64,000 bases of DNA from Thalassospira sp. HJ (GTDB taxonomy: Bacteria > Pseudomonadota > Alphaproteobacteria > Rhodospirillales > Thalassospiraceae): contig NZ_JYII01000010.1 in the NCBI RefSeq assembly GCF_000948415.1, positions 310,001 through 374,000 on the forward strand. The letters are read 5' to 3'. Positions 53,908 through 63,815 of this stretch are shown piece by piece (within the stretch, counting starts at the first letter, position 1; every line of letters starts with the position of its first letter). The position numbers were made by a program, and so were the translations under genes. A model generated the notes under the pieces. The model was given only the letters and a program-made list of their open reading frames with translations. It searched no databases and was not told where the DNA came from.

Positions 53908-55474
53908 TCTTTCATATAACGAAGAACATCAAATCGGACTGAAAGTGCGGGGGGCAACGAAAGTCTATCCTGGAACTTTGGCCCTGAATGAAGTCGACTT
54001 TGATGTCAGGCTGGGGGCTGTGAATGTCCTTGTCGGTGAAAACGGTGCCGGGAAATCGACCCTTATGAAGGTTATCGCCGGGGTTGAACAATTAACGGCC
54101 GGCGAGATTGCGGTGGATGGCAAACGGGTTCAGTTTGCTGATACACGTGCCGCCGCGGCGCATGGCATTGGCATTGTTTTTCAGGAGCTTAATTTGTTTC
54201 CGAACATGACGGTGGCCGACAATATCTTTATTGCGCGGGAGAAAACGCGCGGTGGTGTTGATATAGACAGTCGCAGCCAGCAGGCAGAAGCCGCAAGCTT
54301 GATGAAACGGCTGGAGCATGACATTTCCCCCGATGCACTTGTCGGCGAATTAAGTATCGGCGAACAGCAGATTGTCGAAATTGCCAAGGCCCTCGCACAG
54401 GATGCACGCATTCTGATTATGGATGAGCCAACATCGGCGCTCAGTGCGGCTGAAGTGGAAATTCTTTTCCGTGTGATCAGGGATCTTAAAAAGTCTGGTG
54501 TGGGAATCATTTACATTTCCCATCGGCTCGAAGAGCTTATCCTGATTGGGGATTACATCACGGTCTTACGTGACGGCTGCATTACCGGGTCGCGTTCGAT
54601 GGCGGGGGTGGAGGTCAGTTGGATTGTGCGCAACATGATCGGTGCTGCGTCCAAGGATTTCTCAAAATCACTGACCCATCAACTTGGTGCAGAAGTATTC
54701 CGGGCCGAAGACATATGCCTGCCAAGCAAGAATGGCGGGTTTGTCGTTGATCGCGTTTCCGTTTCCCTGAAGGCTGGCGAGATTGTTGGCATTTATGGAT
54801 TGATGGGGGCGGGGCGGTCTGAATTTTTCGAATGCATCATGGCCCAGCATCCGATGTGCACCGGAAAGTTTTATGTGGATGGAAAGCCCCTTGATGAAAC
54901 CAGCGTGGCGGGGCGAATAGAGCGCGGAATTGCCTTGATCCCGGAGGACCGAAAAGGTGCAGGGCTGGTTCAAATCTTGCCGATCCGTGAAAACATGTCG
55001 CTGTCCAGCCTGATAAAATTTACCAAACGCGGGTACCTGAGCATCAAGAAAGAGCGCAAGGCCGTCGCAGATATGGTGCGTGACCTGTTTATCAAGGTTG
55101 CAAGTGTCGAAAATCCGGTCAGCTCATTGTCAGGTGGCAACCAGCAAAAGGTCGTCATCGGCAAAGCCTTGATGACCAACCCCAAATTGCTGCTGATGGA
55201 TGAACCAAGTCGCGGCATTGATATCGGGGCAAAAGGCGAAGTTTTTCAAGAAATGCGCAAGCTTGCCGCGGATGGCCTGGGGATATTGTTTGTGACCTCT
55301 GACCTTGAAGAGGTGATGTCTCTTTCTGACAGGATTCTGGTGATGTCAAAGGGGCGGGTGATCAAGGAATTTTCCCAGCAAGAAGCGACCGAAGAACAGA
55401 TCATTGCCGCATCTGCAGTCGGTCACACAACAACAAGCCAGAAAACGGCTGAGAACAGGGAGTTGCAGATATGA
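53900..55474 (+). CDS. Sugar ABC transporter ATPase, two-domain (RbsA-like)
   Basis: A 524-residue protein with two ABC domains in tandem. The first has Walker A GENGAGKSTLM (about residues 47-57), signature LSIGEQQIVEIAK and Walker B ILIMDEPTSALS. In the second the P-loop is degenerate (GLMGAGRSEFFE), the signature is LSGGNQQKVVIGKAL and Walker B is LLLMDEPSRGID. This asymmetry is normal for RbsA/XylG/AraG proteins. It pairs with the RbsC-like permease encoded next (overlapping by four bases) and the RbsB-like protein. Confidence 0.96.
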   Translation: MNDLSYNEEHQIGLKVRGATKVYPGTLALNEVDFDVRLGAVNVLVGENGAGKSTLMKVIAGVEQLTAGEIAVDGKRVQFADTRAAAAHGIGIVFQELNLFPNMTVADNIFIAREKTRGGVDIDSRSQQAEAASLMKRLEHDISPDALVGELSIGEQQIVEIAKALAQDARILIMDEPTSALSAAEVEILFRVIRDLKKSGVGIIYISHRLEELILIGDYITVLRDGCITGSRSMAGVEVSWIVRNMIGAASKDFSKSLTHQLGAEVFRAEDICLPSKNGGFVVDRVSVSLKAGEIVGIYGLMGAGRSEFFECIMAQHPMCTGKFYVDGKPLDETSVAGRIERGIALIPEDRKGAGLVQILPIRENMSLSSLIKFTKRGYLSIKKERKAVADMVRDLFIKVASVENPVSSLSGGNQQKVVIGKALMTNPKLLLMDEPSRGIDIGAKGEVFQEMRKLAADGLGILFVTSDLEEVMSLSDRILVMSKGRVIKEFSQQEATEEQIIAASAVGHTTTSQKTAENRELQI

Positions 55475-56547
55475 CATCTATCGCATCGGCCGGAACGGCG
55501 TCAGGAAACAGCAATCAGACTTGGCTTTTGCTGTTGTTGAAGCTGCGCACATTTATTGCACTTATTCTTGTGTTTGCGTTTTTTGCGTTTGCAGCCCCGA
55601 ATTTCCTAAGCGCGGCCAATTTTGTCATCATGTCAAAACATGTGGCCTTGAATGCGTTCCTTGCGATCGGCATGACCTTTGTCATCATTACCGGCGGCAT
55701 TGACCTTTCGGTTGGTTCAATTGTTGGGCTATGCGGCATGGTTGCAGGGTGGCTGATCCTGAACGGTGTTGATCTCGGGATCGGGTACACGCTCTATTTC
55801 AATATCTTTGAAATCTTTGCAATCACGCTTTTTGTTGGTGTGCTTTTCGGGGCGATAAACGGTGCCTTGATCACCAAGCTTAATGTTGCGCCGTTCATCG
55901 CGACCCTTGGAACGCTATACGTCGCAAGGGGGCTTGCGTTGTTGTCCTCTGACGGGGCGACATTCCCGAATTTGGTCGGTAACCCGGAATATGGGTCTAA
56001 CGGGCTAAGTGTGCTGGGGTCGGGTGCATTTATGGGGATCCCGGTATCAATCTGGATTTTGATCGCGGTTGGATGCGGTGCTGCCTATATCGCAGGGCGG
56101 ACCCCGCTTGGTCGTCACATCTATGCGGTTGGGGGGAATGAACAAGCGGCCGCACTGTCGGGCGTGAAGGTCAACCGTGTCAAAATGTTCGTCTATATGT
56201 TTTCCGGGTTCTGTGCGGCAATTGTCGGGTTGGTGATTTCATCCCAGCTTGTCGCATCCCATCCGGCAACCGGCGAGACATTCGAATTAAACGCAATTGC
56301 TGCGGCGGTTCTTGGCGGGACATCGATGTCCGGTGGACGAGGGCGTATTGCCGGAACCATCATCGGTGCCTTTGTGATCGGTATTCTTTCGGATGGTTTG
56401 GTCATGATGGGGGTTAGTTCGTTCTGGCAAACCGTTATCAAGGGGCTTGTAATTATTGCCGCCGTGGTCGTCGATCAGGCACAGCAACGTCTGCAGGCTA
56501 AAGTCGCCTTGCAGCAGCAGGCAGCACTCAGCAAACAGGAAGGATAA
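55471..56547 (+). CDS. Sugar ABC transporter permease (RbsC-like)
   Basis: A 358-residue permease of the ribose/xylose/galactose class with about ten hydrophobic segments. Family motifs: MTFVIITGGIDLSVGSIVGL (GGIDLSVG core), AINGALITKLNVAPFIATLG, and ELNAIAAAVLGGTSMSGGRG in the C-terminal half. The ATG overlaps the ATPase stop in an ATGA arrangement. It completes a one-permease homodimeric importer. A Gln-rich C-terminal tail (QAQQRLQAKVALQQQ) is unremarkable. Confidence 0.95.
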   Translation: MTSIASAGTASGNSNQTWLLLLLKLRTFIALILVFAFFAFAAPNFLSAANFVIMSKHVALNAFLAIGMTFVIITGGIDLSVGSIVGLCGMVAGWLILNGVDLGIGYTLYFNIFEIFAITLFVGVLFGAINGALITKLNVAPFIATLGTLYVARGLALLSSDGATFPNLVGNPEYGSNGLSVLGSGAFMGIPVSIWILIAVGCGAAYIAGRTPLGRHIYAVGGNEQAAALSGVKVNRVKMFVYMFSGFCAAIVGLVISSQLVASHPATGETFELNAIAAAVLGGTSMSGGRGRIAGTIIGAFVIGILSDGLVMMGVSSFWQTVIKGLVIIAAVVVDQAQQRLQAKVALQQQAALSKQEG

Positions 56548-56553
56548 ATCTGA

Positions 56554-57579
56554 ATGTTAAAAGGTGCTTTAATTGGATGCGGATTTTTTGCACAAAATCA
56601 TCTGTGCGCCTGGCGTGACATTGATGATGTTAACATTACCGCACTGTGTGATCGCGATGAACAGCGTCTGAGCGAAACCTCGAAACGGTTTGGTATCGAA
56701 AACACCTATACCGACGCGCATGAGATGTTTGCCAACGAAGAGTTGGATTTTGTCGATATCGCGACGACAGTAGAAACACATTTACCATTGGTTGAGATGG
56801 CGGCACAAGCTGGCGTTCATATCATTTGTCAGAAGCCTTTCGCGTCGTCGATGAACGATGCTGGTAAAATGGTTTCAATGGCCGATAAATCCAGTGTCAC
56901 CTTGATGGTGCATGAAAACTTCCGCTGGCAGTCAGCAATTCGTGCCGTCAAAACCCATATCGACGAGGGCGCCATCGGCGACGTTTTTTGGGGACGTGTC
57001 AGTTTCCGATCAGCCTATAATGTTTATTCCGGGCAGCCATATCTTGCGACGGATGAAAAATTCATCATTCAGGATCTTGGTATCCATATTTTGGATATTG
57101 CCCGGTTCCTGTTCGGGGATGTTGGTTCAATCTCTGCCAGGACAAAACGCGTCAATCCCAATATTCGCGCCGAAGATGTTGCAACCATGATGCTGGATCA
57201 TGACAACGGCATCACGAGTATTGTTGATTGCAGCTATGCCACAAGCCTGCCGGTCGAAAGTTTTCCCGAAACCCTGCTTGAAGTTGATGGCAGCAAAGGG
57301 ACGTTGCGCCTGAATTCTGGCTATCAGCTTATGTGTCACAACCATGATGGCACACGGCATATCGACGTCGCCCCGCCACTTTTGCACTGGGCAGAAAAGC
57401 CATGGCACAACATTCAGGAAAGCGTTTTCAATATCGAGCAGCACTTTGTTGATTGTCTGCGCGATAACCGGCAACCAGAAACCTCAGGGCATGACAATCT
57501 GAAAACACTGGCGCTTGTTTATGGTGCCTATCAGTCGGCGGATAATGGCTTGCAGGTGGTCAAGGTCGGAAATGGATGA
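56554..57579 (+). CDS. apsD: D-apiose dehydrogenase-like Gfo/Idh/MocA oxidoreductase
   Basis: A 341-residue oxidoreductase. The NAD-binding start is LKGALIGCGFFAQNHLCAW (residues 2-20), the catalytic-Lys motif is HIICQKPFASSM (the 'EKP' element as QKP), and the second half has QDLGIHILDIARFLFG with the usual D-x-x-x-H helix. ApsD oxidises D-apiose to apionolactone in known pathways. Its gene follows the sugar permease by six bases and precedes a lactonase-type gene, matching the apsD-apnL order expected for the first two steps. Assignment rests on context plus family. Confidence 0.88.
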   Translation: MLKGALIGCGFFAQNHLCAWRDIDDVNITALCDRDEQRLSETSKRFGIENTYTDAHEMFANEELDFVDIATTVETHLPLVEMAAQAGVHIICQKPFASSMNDAGKMVSMADKSSVTLMVHENFRWQSAIRAVKTHIDEGAIGDVFWGRVSFRSAYNVYSGQPYLATDEKFIIQDLGIHILDIARFLFGDVGSISARTKRVNPNIRAEDVATMMLDHDNGITSIVDCSYATSLPVESFPETLLEVDGSKGTLRLNSGYQLMCHNHDGTRHIDVAPPLLHWAEKPWHNIQESVFNIEQHFVDCLRDNRQPETSGHDNLKTLALVYGAYQSADNGLQVVKVGNG

Positions 57580-57615
57580 TCATCTTTTGTCAGGTTACCC
57601 AAAGGTTATGAGTTG

Positions 57616-59457
57616 ATGAGCAAGGTCAGCAAAGCAAGTCCTGTCAGGGCCCTCAAAGCAGGACCGCTACAAGTGCGCTTTGAACATGGCAACCTGCGAT
57701 ATGTCCGATATCACGGGACAGAGATATTACGGGCGATTTCCTATGTTGTACGAGACCGGGACTGGGGAACACTTTCGCCTGTTTTGTCCGATATCGTTGT
57801 TGAGGAAACCCCCGGAAATTTTTCCATTTCCTATGTTGCGACGTGTGACAACAATGGTGTTGCACTTGCGTTGAAAGCGGTAATCAGCGGGACTGAGGAC
57901 GGGGTGCTTCGTTTCACCGTGGATGCAACCCCCGATGGTGGTTTTGAAACCAATCGGTGCGGCTTTAATGTGCTTCATCCGATTGAGGGCGTTGCCGGGC
58001 AGCCTGTCAGGGTTGAGCATTGCGACGGGGATATCGAAGACACCATTTTTCCCGATCTGATCGAGCCATGGCAGCCCTTCAAATCCATCCGCGGATTAAC
58101 GCATTATCCCGAGGCCGGGCTGACGGCAACCTGCCGGTTTTTGGGTGATGAATTTGAAATGGAGGATCAGCGGAACTGGTCTGATGCCTCTTTTAAAACC
58201 TATGTTCGACCGATTGAACTTCCTTGGCCGTATCTTTTGGACGGTGGGAAAACAAACACGCAATCCATAGAGCTTTCAATCGAAGGCAGCACGGCCCGAT
58301 CAGCAGCAGGACTACCCACAAAGAAAGGCAAAGCAGAGGATACGGCGATCCAAGTGATCCCGGAAATCGGTTCTGGGCATGTTTTCCCGAAAACAGGCTT
58401 GGTGATCACCCCCGAAGAGGCACATCAACCTCTTGTCTGTCTGGATGTTTTGAGCAAGGTCACCCCGCAGGTCCTGCTGTGTCATTACGATCAGACTGTC
58501 GGGCATGTGGGCCAGGATTTATCGGCGTTTGCGGCTCTTCAACAGGAATTCGATGCGCAATATGAACTTGAATATGTGGTCATCTGTGATGGTAATCTTG
58601 ATCAGGAGTTCACAGCACTAAAAGACGGTCTGGCGTATGCTGGTTTCAAGCCCGATAGTTTGCTGGTGTGCCCATCGGTCGATCGGCAATCAACGCCGCC
58701 AGGCAGTGAATGGCCAGATTGTCCTCCCCTTGCGGATATCTACAGCGCAGCCCGAAAGGCCTTTCCCGGCATTTCATTGGGCGGGGGGATGTTTAGCTAC
58801 TTTACTGAGCTTAACCGAAAGCGGCCGCCAGTTGAGATGCTTGATATTGTCACCCACGCGACCAATCCGATCGTGCATGCGGCAGACGACGAGAGTGTCA
58901 TGGAAACGTTGGAAACTTTGCCGCATATTCTTCGGTCCGCTCGCGCCATTCTTGGTCCGGGAAAAGAGTATCGATTGGGGCCGACCACCATTGCCATGCG
59001 CCAGAATCCTTATGGCTCACGTACATTTCCTAATCCGAACGGGGAGCGGATCTGTATGACCCATGACGATCCCCGTCACCGGGAACAGTTCGGGGCAGCT
59101 TGGGCCGTCGGCTATGGAGCGCAGGTTTCTGCAGCTGATATTAGCCGTTGGGTGCCAGCCGGGGTGATTGGTACACGCGGAATTATTGATGCTGAACATT
59201 CAGACCTCTTGCCAATCGGCGAGGCCGTAAAGGCGTTTTCAGAAATGGCAGGGAAACCGATTTTGCCTTGCCGTGTCGATGATCCAAAACAGGTTGTAGC
59301 TATTGCCGTAAAGGATGGAGCCCTTGTCAGGGTTCTGATGGCCAATCTCACGAAGCAATCAGTCAATGTGGAGATCGGTGGTTCGGTGGGGTGCCACGCG
59401 CTTGATGCTTATGGAATGCTGCAACTCGAATTACCTTGCTCCGAGGTTCTCAATTGA
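57616..59457 (+). CDS. apnL: D-apionolactone lactonase-like protein
   Basis: A 613-residue protein. I recognise it as the ApnL-type D-apionolactonase: a beta-rich N-terminal part (RALKAGPLQVRFEHGNLRYV; RCGFNVLHPIEGVAGQPVRV; DIEDTIFPDLIEPWQPFKSI) and a TIM-barrel-like C-terminal part (SLGGGMFSYFTELNRKRPP; THATNPIVHAADDESVMETL). ApnL hydrolyses the lactone made by ApsD to D-apionate. It lies 36 bases after the apsD-like gene in one operon with the importer. The call depends on memory of the family and on context, since no short catalytic motif can be named with certainty. Confidence 0.82.
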   Translation: MSKVSKASPVRALKAGPLQVRFEHGNLRYVRYHGTEILRAISYVVRDRDWGTLSPVLSDIVVEETPGNFSISYVATCDNNGVALALKAVISGTEDGVLRFTVDATPDGGFETNRCGFNVLHPIEGVAGQPVRVEHCDGDIEDTIFPDLIEPWQPFKSIRGLTHYPEAGLTATCRFLGDEFEMEDQRNWSDASFKTYVRPIELPWPYLLDGGKTNTQSIELSIEGSTARSAAGLPTKKGKAEDTAIQVIPEIGSGHVFPKTGLVITPEEAHQPLVCLDVLSKVTPQVLLCHYDQTVGHVGQDLSAFAALQQEFDAQYELEYVVICDGNLDQEFTALKDGLAYAGFKPDSLLVCPSVDRQSTPPGSEWPDCPPLADIYSAARKAFPGISLGGGMFSYFTELNRKRPPVEMLDIVTHATNPIVHAADDESVMETLETLPHILRSARAILGPGKEYRLGPTTIAMRQNPYGSRTFPNPNGERICMTHDDPRHREQFGAAWAVGYGAQVSAADISRWVPAGVIGTRGIIDAEHSDLLPIGEAVKAFSEMAGKPILPCRVDDPKQVVAIAVKDGALVRVLMANLTKQSVNVEIGGSVGCHALDAYGMLQLELPCSEVLN

Positions 59458-59500
59458 CTGGAGATACGCTAGAAGTTTGCACAACAAGATTAACTTCAGA

Positions 59501-60250
59501 ATGACACGGAACCACATTCGTATGAATAGTTGGGCAGATACAGGCGATGATAAGAAAATCGTCCGACGCAAACTTTCAGATCAGGTGCTTGAACGCCTGC
59601 GAGAGATGATTGTGCGCGGCGAATTGGGGCCAGGGGATCTGATGCCGTCGGAGCGCACCTTGATGGAGCGTTTCGGTGTCGGGCGACCGGCAGTGCGCGA
59701 GGCGATGCAATCTATGCATACTTTGGGGCTGATCAATATTTCCCACGGTGAACGTGCCCGTGTGAGCGAGCTTTCCGCTGACCTGATGTTCAGGCAGATG
59801 GATATGGTCGCACGCATGTTGTTGTCAGCATCGCCTGACAACCTTGAACATCTCAAGGAAGCGCGTCGTCTGTTTGAGGTGGGGATGGTCCGGATTGCAG
59901 CGAAGAATGCGACGGCAGATGACGTCGAAGACCTAAAAGGTTTGATTGAAGCGCAGCGCGAAAAACTTGGTGATGCGGCGGCCTTCATCAAGAGCGATAT
60001 GGCCTTTCACATCAAGGTATCGAGCATTTCGGGCAACCCGATTTTTCAAGCTGTCAGTGAAGCGATGCTGAACTGGGTTTTCAATTACCACACCGACTTG
60101 CTGATCTGGTCAGGTCAGGAAGATGTTACCCTCCGAGAACACAGCGAAATTGTGAAATGCATTGAAAACCAAGAGCCTGAGAAGGCCGCCCTGGAAATGC
60201 AATCACACCTGAACCGTTCGAATGACCTTTATCGTCATCGGGAAGGCTGA
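59501..60250 (+). CDS. GntR/FadR-family transcriptional regulator
   Basis: A regulator of about 249 residues. The N-terminal winged helix reads LSDQVLERLREMIVRGELGP, PSERTLMERFGVGRPAVREA and LINISHGERARVSE, the classic GntR signature. The C-terminal FCD domain is all-helical, with metal/effector positions in DMAFHIKVSSISGNP (D-x3-H) and a later EHSEIVKCI (H). NanR and other sugar-acid regulators have this layout. The start (ATG 59501 or 59522) has no clear ribosome-binding site, and it begins 43 bases after the lactonase gene, so it is likely co-transcribed and autoregulates the apiose module. Confidence 0.9.
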   Translation: MTRNHIRMNSWADTGDDKKIVRRKLSDQVLERLREMIVRGELGPGDLMPSERTLMERFGVGRPAVREAMQSMHTLGLINISHGERARVSELSADLMFRQMDMVARMLLSASPDNLEHLKEARRLFEVGMVRIAAKNATADDVEDLKGLIEAQREKLGDAAAFIKSDMAFHIKVSSISGNPIFQAVSEAMLNWVFNYHTDLLIWSGQEDVTLREHSEIVKCIENQEPEKAALEMQSHLNRSNDLYRHREG

Positions 60251-60348
60251 ATAGCATCGCATTAGTTCGCAAGACGTGTGTCTCGGTGTGACCGGATTTG
60301 AATGTTGGACAACGATCATTCAAGGTGCTGCAGCATGTTTGAGAAAAA

Positions 60349-60480
60349 TGTCAGCTTTTCTGTCAATTCCGCAGTTTTTGTCAGCTTATGTGTCAATCCA
60401 TGTCAACTTATCTGGCAATCGGAAGTGCTAAGGCATTGATTTCGCGAGAAGTCGAATGTCAGCTTTTGTGGCACGTGACA
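60349..60480 (+). repeat. Dispersed TGTCA-iteron repeat, copy C
   Basis: Third copy, same orientation as those at 27263 and 38248. Four 17-bp iterons start at 60349, 60379, 60401 and 60457 (distances 30, 22 and 56, against 31, 22 and 56 in copy A), each TGTCARCTTWTNTGNCA. The block TTGATTTCGCGAGAAGTCGA is identical in A and C. It lies 98 bases after the GntR gene and before the flagellin promoter, so it ends the catabolic block. The rest of the gap 60251-60769 carries no gene; a hairpin GCCCC-N5-GGGGC at 60709-60723 lies in the likely flagellin leader. Confidence 0.85.
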
Positions 60481-60769
60481 CTTTTCCCGAAAAATTTATG
60501 CTGCCTAAGCCCGACGCATGTTTGCGTCGGGACAGATGTTGGTTTGTCATAATTCGGGGATATAGGCTTGGAGAGTTATCTCGAGCAAAATCCCCTTTCT
60601 ATAAAATAATGTTTAATCAATGAGTTATTCTGATTTTGAAGGGTTCGCCCCAAAAAACTAAAAAAACGCCGCCAGTTTTTCCGAGCGCTCGCGTGTGACC
60701 TTGTATCGGCCCCTTTCCGGGGCGTGTTGGCAGGTAAGTCAACAGATAGGTCCAAATAGGAGAAGAGAA

Positions 60770-61585
60770 ATGGCGAGTATTAACACAAACATGTCGGCCA
60801 CCCTGGCGGTGTCGAACCTCAACAAAAGCACCGACGAGATGACCTCGGTTCTGACCGCAATGTCGAGCGGCAAGTCGATCAACTCGGCATCTGACGATGC
60901 AGCGGGTCTTGCCGTTTACACGGCGATGTCGGTTGACTATGCGGCTTGGGATCAGGCGGCTGACAACGCAGAAGTTGCTACGGCAATTCTTGAAACTGCC
61001 GATGGTGGTTTGGCTGAAATCGCCGACATTCTTGAGCGTATGTACGAACTGGCATCGCAGGCATCTTCGGGTTCGGTGACCGATACCGAGCGTGCGTATC
61101 TTGATGACGAATACAGCGAACTGAGCTCCCAGATTGATTCCATCGTTGAATCGACGACCTATTTCGATACGTCGCTTCTGGATGGCACTTATGACGAAAG
61201 CTTCACTGTTTCTGCTGACTCTGCAGCTACGCCAATTGATGTGACGATCGGTCAGGCCTACGACACGACCGGTCTGGCTATCGCGGCAGGGGTCGACTCT
61301 TCTACCAATGCCACCACGGCACTGGGTGAGATCGAAGCGGCGATCGAAGTTGTGTCCGCTGGTCGTGCGTCTGTTGGTGCCATGATGTCTCGTTTTGATT
61401 ACGCGGCAGGCAACATCGAAACGGCAAAAACCAACCTTGAATCTGCAATGAGCGTCTACATGGATGCAGACGTTGCGGCCCTTAGTGCCGAACAGACTGC
61501 GTTGGGTGTGAAAATGGACTCCGCTATTCAGGCGCTGTCCATCTCCAATGAGAATCTCGAGAAGCTCTCGCGCTTGCTGAGCTAA
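60770..61585 (+). CDS. fliC: Flagellin
   Basis: A 271-residue flagellin, the structural subunit of the filament. The conserved N-terminal D0/D1 helices read ASINTNMSATLAVSNLNKST and SSGKSINSASDDAAGLAVYT; the C-terminal D1/D0 part has RASVGAMMSRFDYAAGNIET and ISNENLEKLSRLLS. The variable centre is very short (about 50 residues, TTYFDTSLLDGTYDESFTV), as in the 270-residue flagellins of Caulobacter. AGGAGAAG lies upstream of the ATG. Ser/Thr-rich surface segments (SSTNATTALGE) could be glycosylation targets, relevant to the TPR-glycosyltransferases in the window, but that is conjecture. Confidence 0.96.
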   Translation: MASINTNMSATLAVSNLNKSTDEMTSVLTAMSSGKSINSASDDAAGLAVYTAMSVDYAAWDQAADNAEVATAILETADGGLAEIADILERMYELASQASSGSVTDTERAYLDDEYSELSSQIDSIVESTTYFDTSLLDGTYDESFTVSADSAATPIDVTIGQAYDTTGLAIAAGVDSSTNATTALGEIEAAIEVVSAGRASVGAMMSRFDYAAGNIETAKTNLESAMSVYMDADVAALSAEQTALGVKMDSAIQALSISNENLEKLSRLLS

Positions 61586-61592
61586 CTCGTGT

Positions 61593-61638
61593 CAGGGCCA
61601 CCCGGTGTTGAGAGCCCCCGGGTGGTCCTGAATTTTTT
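61593..61638 (+). terminator. Rho-independent terminator after flagellin
   Basis: CAGGGCCACCCGG (61593-61605) pairs with CCGGGTGGTCCTG (61618-61630) with one mismatch, followed by AATTTTTT. It ends the highly expressed flagellin transcript before fliD, 25 bases upstream of the fliD start. Confidence 0.85.
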
Positions 61639-61662
61639 CATCTTTGAGAAAGGGAGAAGGAC

Positions 61663-63351
61663 ATGTCGACTATCAATTCCACGACGACGTCGAGCTATGC
61701 TTCTTCATCCTACGTTTCTGGCCTGACGGATATTGATACAGCCGAGCTCGTTCAGGATGCCTACGATACTAAGATGGAGGTCGCCGATGTCGTCGAGGCT
61801 GAAATCGATGAAATCGAGCTCGAGATTGCGGCCTTTGAAGACTTGCAGACCCTGCTTGAGACTCTGGAAGACGCCGCAGAGGCCTTGACCGCAGAAGCAG
61901 AGCTCGACAGCTTGCGTGATGATGTCTGGGTTGGCAAGTCAGCCTATCTGTCATCCTCTGATGCGAATACAGATGCGTCGGATGTCGTCGGGGTGCTGGT
62001 CGATGATACGGCAACGGCTGGGAGTTATACCCTCGAAGTCAAGCAGTTGGCAGCAGCGCACAAGCTTGGTGGCAATACCAATACGGACAATACGTCAGCG
62101 CAGGCGTTGAGCGGGACAATCAGCCTGGTCGCAGGTGATGATTATGAAGCCGTCGATATCGAAATTACAGAAGATATGTCGATTGCCGATATTGCAGATG
62201 CCATTAATGAGATGACATCAACTACGGGCGTCAGTGCCAGCGTGCTGAAGGTTTCTGACGACGAATATATGCTGGTCCTTTCCGCAGTCGACACCGGACA
62301 GGAAATTGTTTTTGATACGGATGGGGCTGATACATCAATCGCCCAGTCGCTGGGTTTCGTCGAAGCCGATGGATCGTACAGCAACGAACTTGTCACAGCA
62401 GATCAGGCGATCTTTTCTATTGATGGTGTGGAAGTTACGCGCAGCAGCAACACGGTTGACGATGTCATCGATGGGGTGACGTTGTATCTCTATGCCGAGG
62501 AAGAAGGCACAGAGATTACGCTTCAAGTTGAAGATGATGCGAGTTCCGCCTACAGCGCGATCGAGGAATTCGTCACTGCCTATAACGAGTTGCGCAGCTT
62601 CATCATAACCAATCAGGCTTACGAAGTTGGCGAAGGTGCCGACGAGGACGCGGTCCTGTTTGGCGACAGTCTGCTGAGCTCTGTGTCATCGACTGTTTAT
62701 GACGCACTGTCCTTTACCAATGACAGCGATAACTATGCGTCACTGGCCTCTATCGGTATCACGCTTGATGAGAGCAACTATCTGGTCATTGATTCGGACG
62801 TTCTTGAAGAAGCATTGGTTTCCGACTTTGACGAGGTTGCCGCACTATTTTCCTTCTCGGGAAAGACGGATTCAGAAGACCTGCTGGTTTCCGACGCAGA
62901 TGGTTCCTACACGGGGACCTTTACGATCGATATCGTGACAGATGCCGATGGCAATATCACATCAGCCAGTGTCGATGGGGATGACAGCCTGTTTACGATC
63001 AGTGACAATAAACTGATCGGAGCTGAGGGCAGTGAATATGAAGGCGTCACGCTGTTCTTTGGCGGCGATACATCGCAAAGCGTTGAGGTCACCGTCACAA
63101 GTGGTCTTGCTTATGATCTTACCAGTTCCCTGGATCGTTACACCGATAGCTCGGACGGGCTGATTGCCAACCGCCTTGAACGTCTTGAAGAACAGGTTGA
63201 TGACCTGGAAGATGATGTCGAGGAGATAACCGAAGATGCGACCAAATACGCCGCAGAACTAACCGAGCGATATTCTGCAATCGAAGCCGAACTCTATCAG
63301 CTTCAGCTATTGCGCGAACAACTTGAAGCCTTGTGGGGTGATGATGACTAA
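61663..63351 (+). CDS. fliD: Flagellar filament cap protein FliD (hook-associated protein 2)
   Basis: A 562-residue FliD. The N-terminal FliD_N part contains SGLTDIDTAELVQDAYDTKM and GSYTLEVKQLAAAHKLGGNT; the FliD_C part has DVIDGVTLYLYAEEEGTEIT, IEEFVTAYNELRSFI and the C-terminal coiled coil RLEEQVDDLEDDVEEITED, then LYQLQLLREQLEALWGDDD. FliD caps the filament and helps flagellin polymerise. The protein is notably acidic and Ala-rich. AGGGAGAAGG precedes the ATG. It overlaps the start of fliS. Confidence 0.95.
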   Translation: MSTINSTTTSSYASSSYVSGLTDIDTAELVQDAYDTKMEVADVVEAEIDEIELEIAAFEDLQTLLETLEDAAEALTAEAELDSLRDDVWVGKSAYLSSSDANTDASDVVGVLVDDTATAGSYTLEVKQLAAAHKLGGNTNTDNTSAQALSGTISLVAGDDYEAVDIEITEDMSIADIADAINEMTSTTGVSASVLKVSDDEYMLVLSAVDTGQEIVFDTDGADTSIAQSLGFVEADGSYSNELVTADQAIFSIDGVEVTRSSNTVDDVIDGVTLYLYAEEEGTEITLQVEDDASSAYSAIEEFVTAYNELRSFIITNQAYEVGEGADEDAVLFGDSLLSSVSSTVYDALSFTNDSDNYASLASIGITLDESNYLVIDSDVLEEALVSDFDEVAALFSFSGKTDSEDLLVSDADGSYTGTFTIDIVTDADGNITSASVDGDDSLFTISDNKLIGAEGSEYEGVTLFFGGDTSQSVEVTVTSGLAYDLTSSLDRYTDSSDGLIANRLERLEEQVDDLEDDVEEITEDATKYAAELTERYSAIEAELYQLQLLREQLEALWGDDD

Positions 63352-63808
63352 TTATGCTCCAACTGCCGCACAGACGGCGTATCGCTGTGCGGGTGCGACT
63401 GCACTTTATAACAACGCACTAAGAACAACCTCGCCAGTAGCAATGATGGTAATTGCCCTGACCAAGACGCGGCAGCATCTTCGTGAAGCCCGGCAGTTCA
63501 GAGAACAGCGAGATTTTGAGCAGGAGCAGCGGGAAAAGTCCATTGTTGTGAAAAGGCTTAAGGCTTTGCAGGCATGTATCGCACCAGAGTCTGCGCCAGA
63601 ACTTTCAAGAGATCTCTTTGCCTTTTACGCCAGAATGATTAAATTACTCGCACGCAATCGCAGGGATTGTTCCATGGAGGAACGATATGAGGTCGTTGAC
63701 CGCAACCTGCAAGAGCTTGCGCGCGAATGGGAAAAATTCTCGAAAGTCGATCCACGTAGGACTGTTCAGGCCCAAACAGGGCATCCGATGATCGGAACAG
63801 TGTTGTGA
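63341..63808 (+). CDS. fliS: Flagellar export chaperone FliS-like
   Basis: A 155-residue FliS-like protein: the segment TNYAPTAAQTAYRCAGAT with SPVAMMVIALTKTRQHLREA matches the start of FliS ('AYqqnqv.taSPeeLihmLydgal'), although helix 2 is more basic and the C-terminus longer than in the usual 125-135 residues. FliS binds the C-terminus of flagellin and prevents early assembly. The ATG (63341 or 63344) lies inside the end of fliD, so the two are coupled. A diverged helper of FliD is also possible. Confidence 0.8.
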   Translation: MMTNYAPTAAQTAYRCAGATALYNNALRTTSPVAMMVIALTKTRQHLREARQFREQRDFEQEQREKSIVVKRLKALQACIAPESAPELSRDLFAFYARMIKLLARNRRDCSMEERYEVVDRNLQELAREWEKFSKVDPRRTVQAQTGHPMIGTVL

Positions 63809-63815
63809 GGGATGC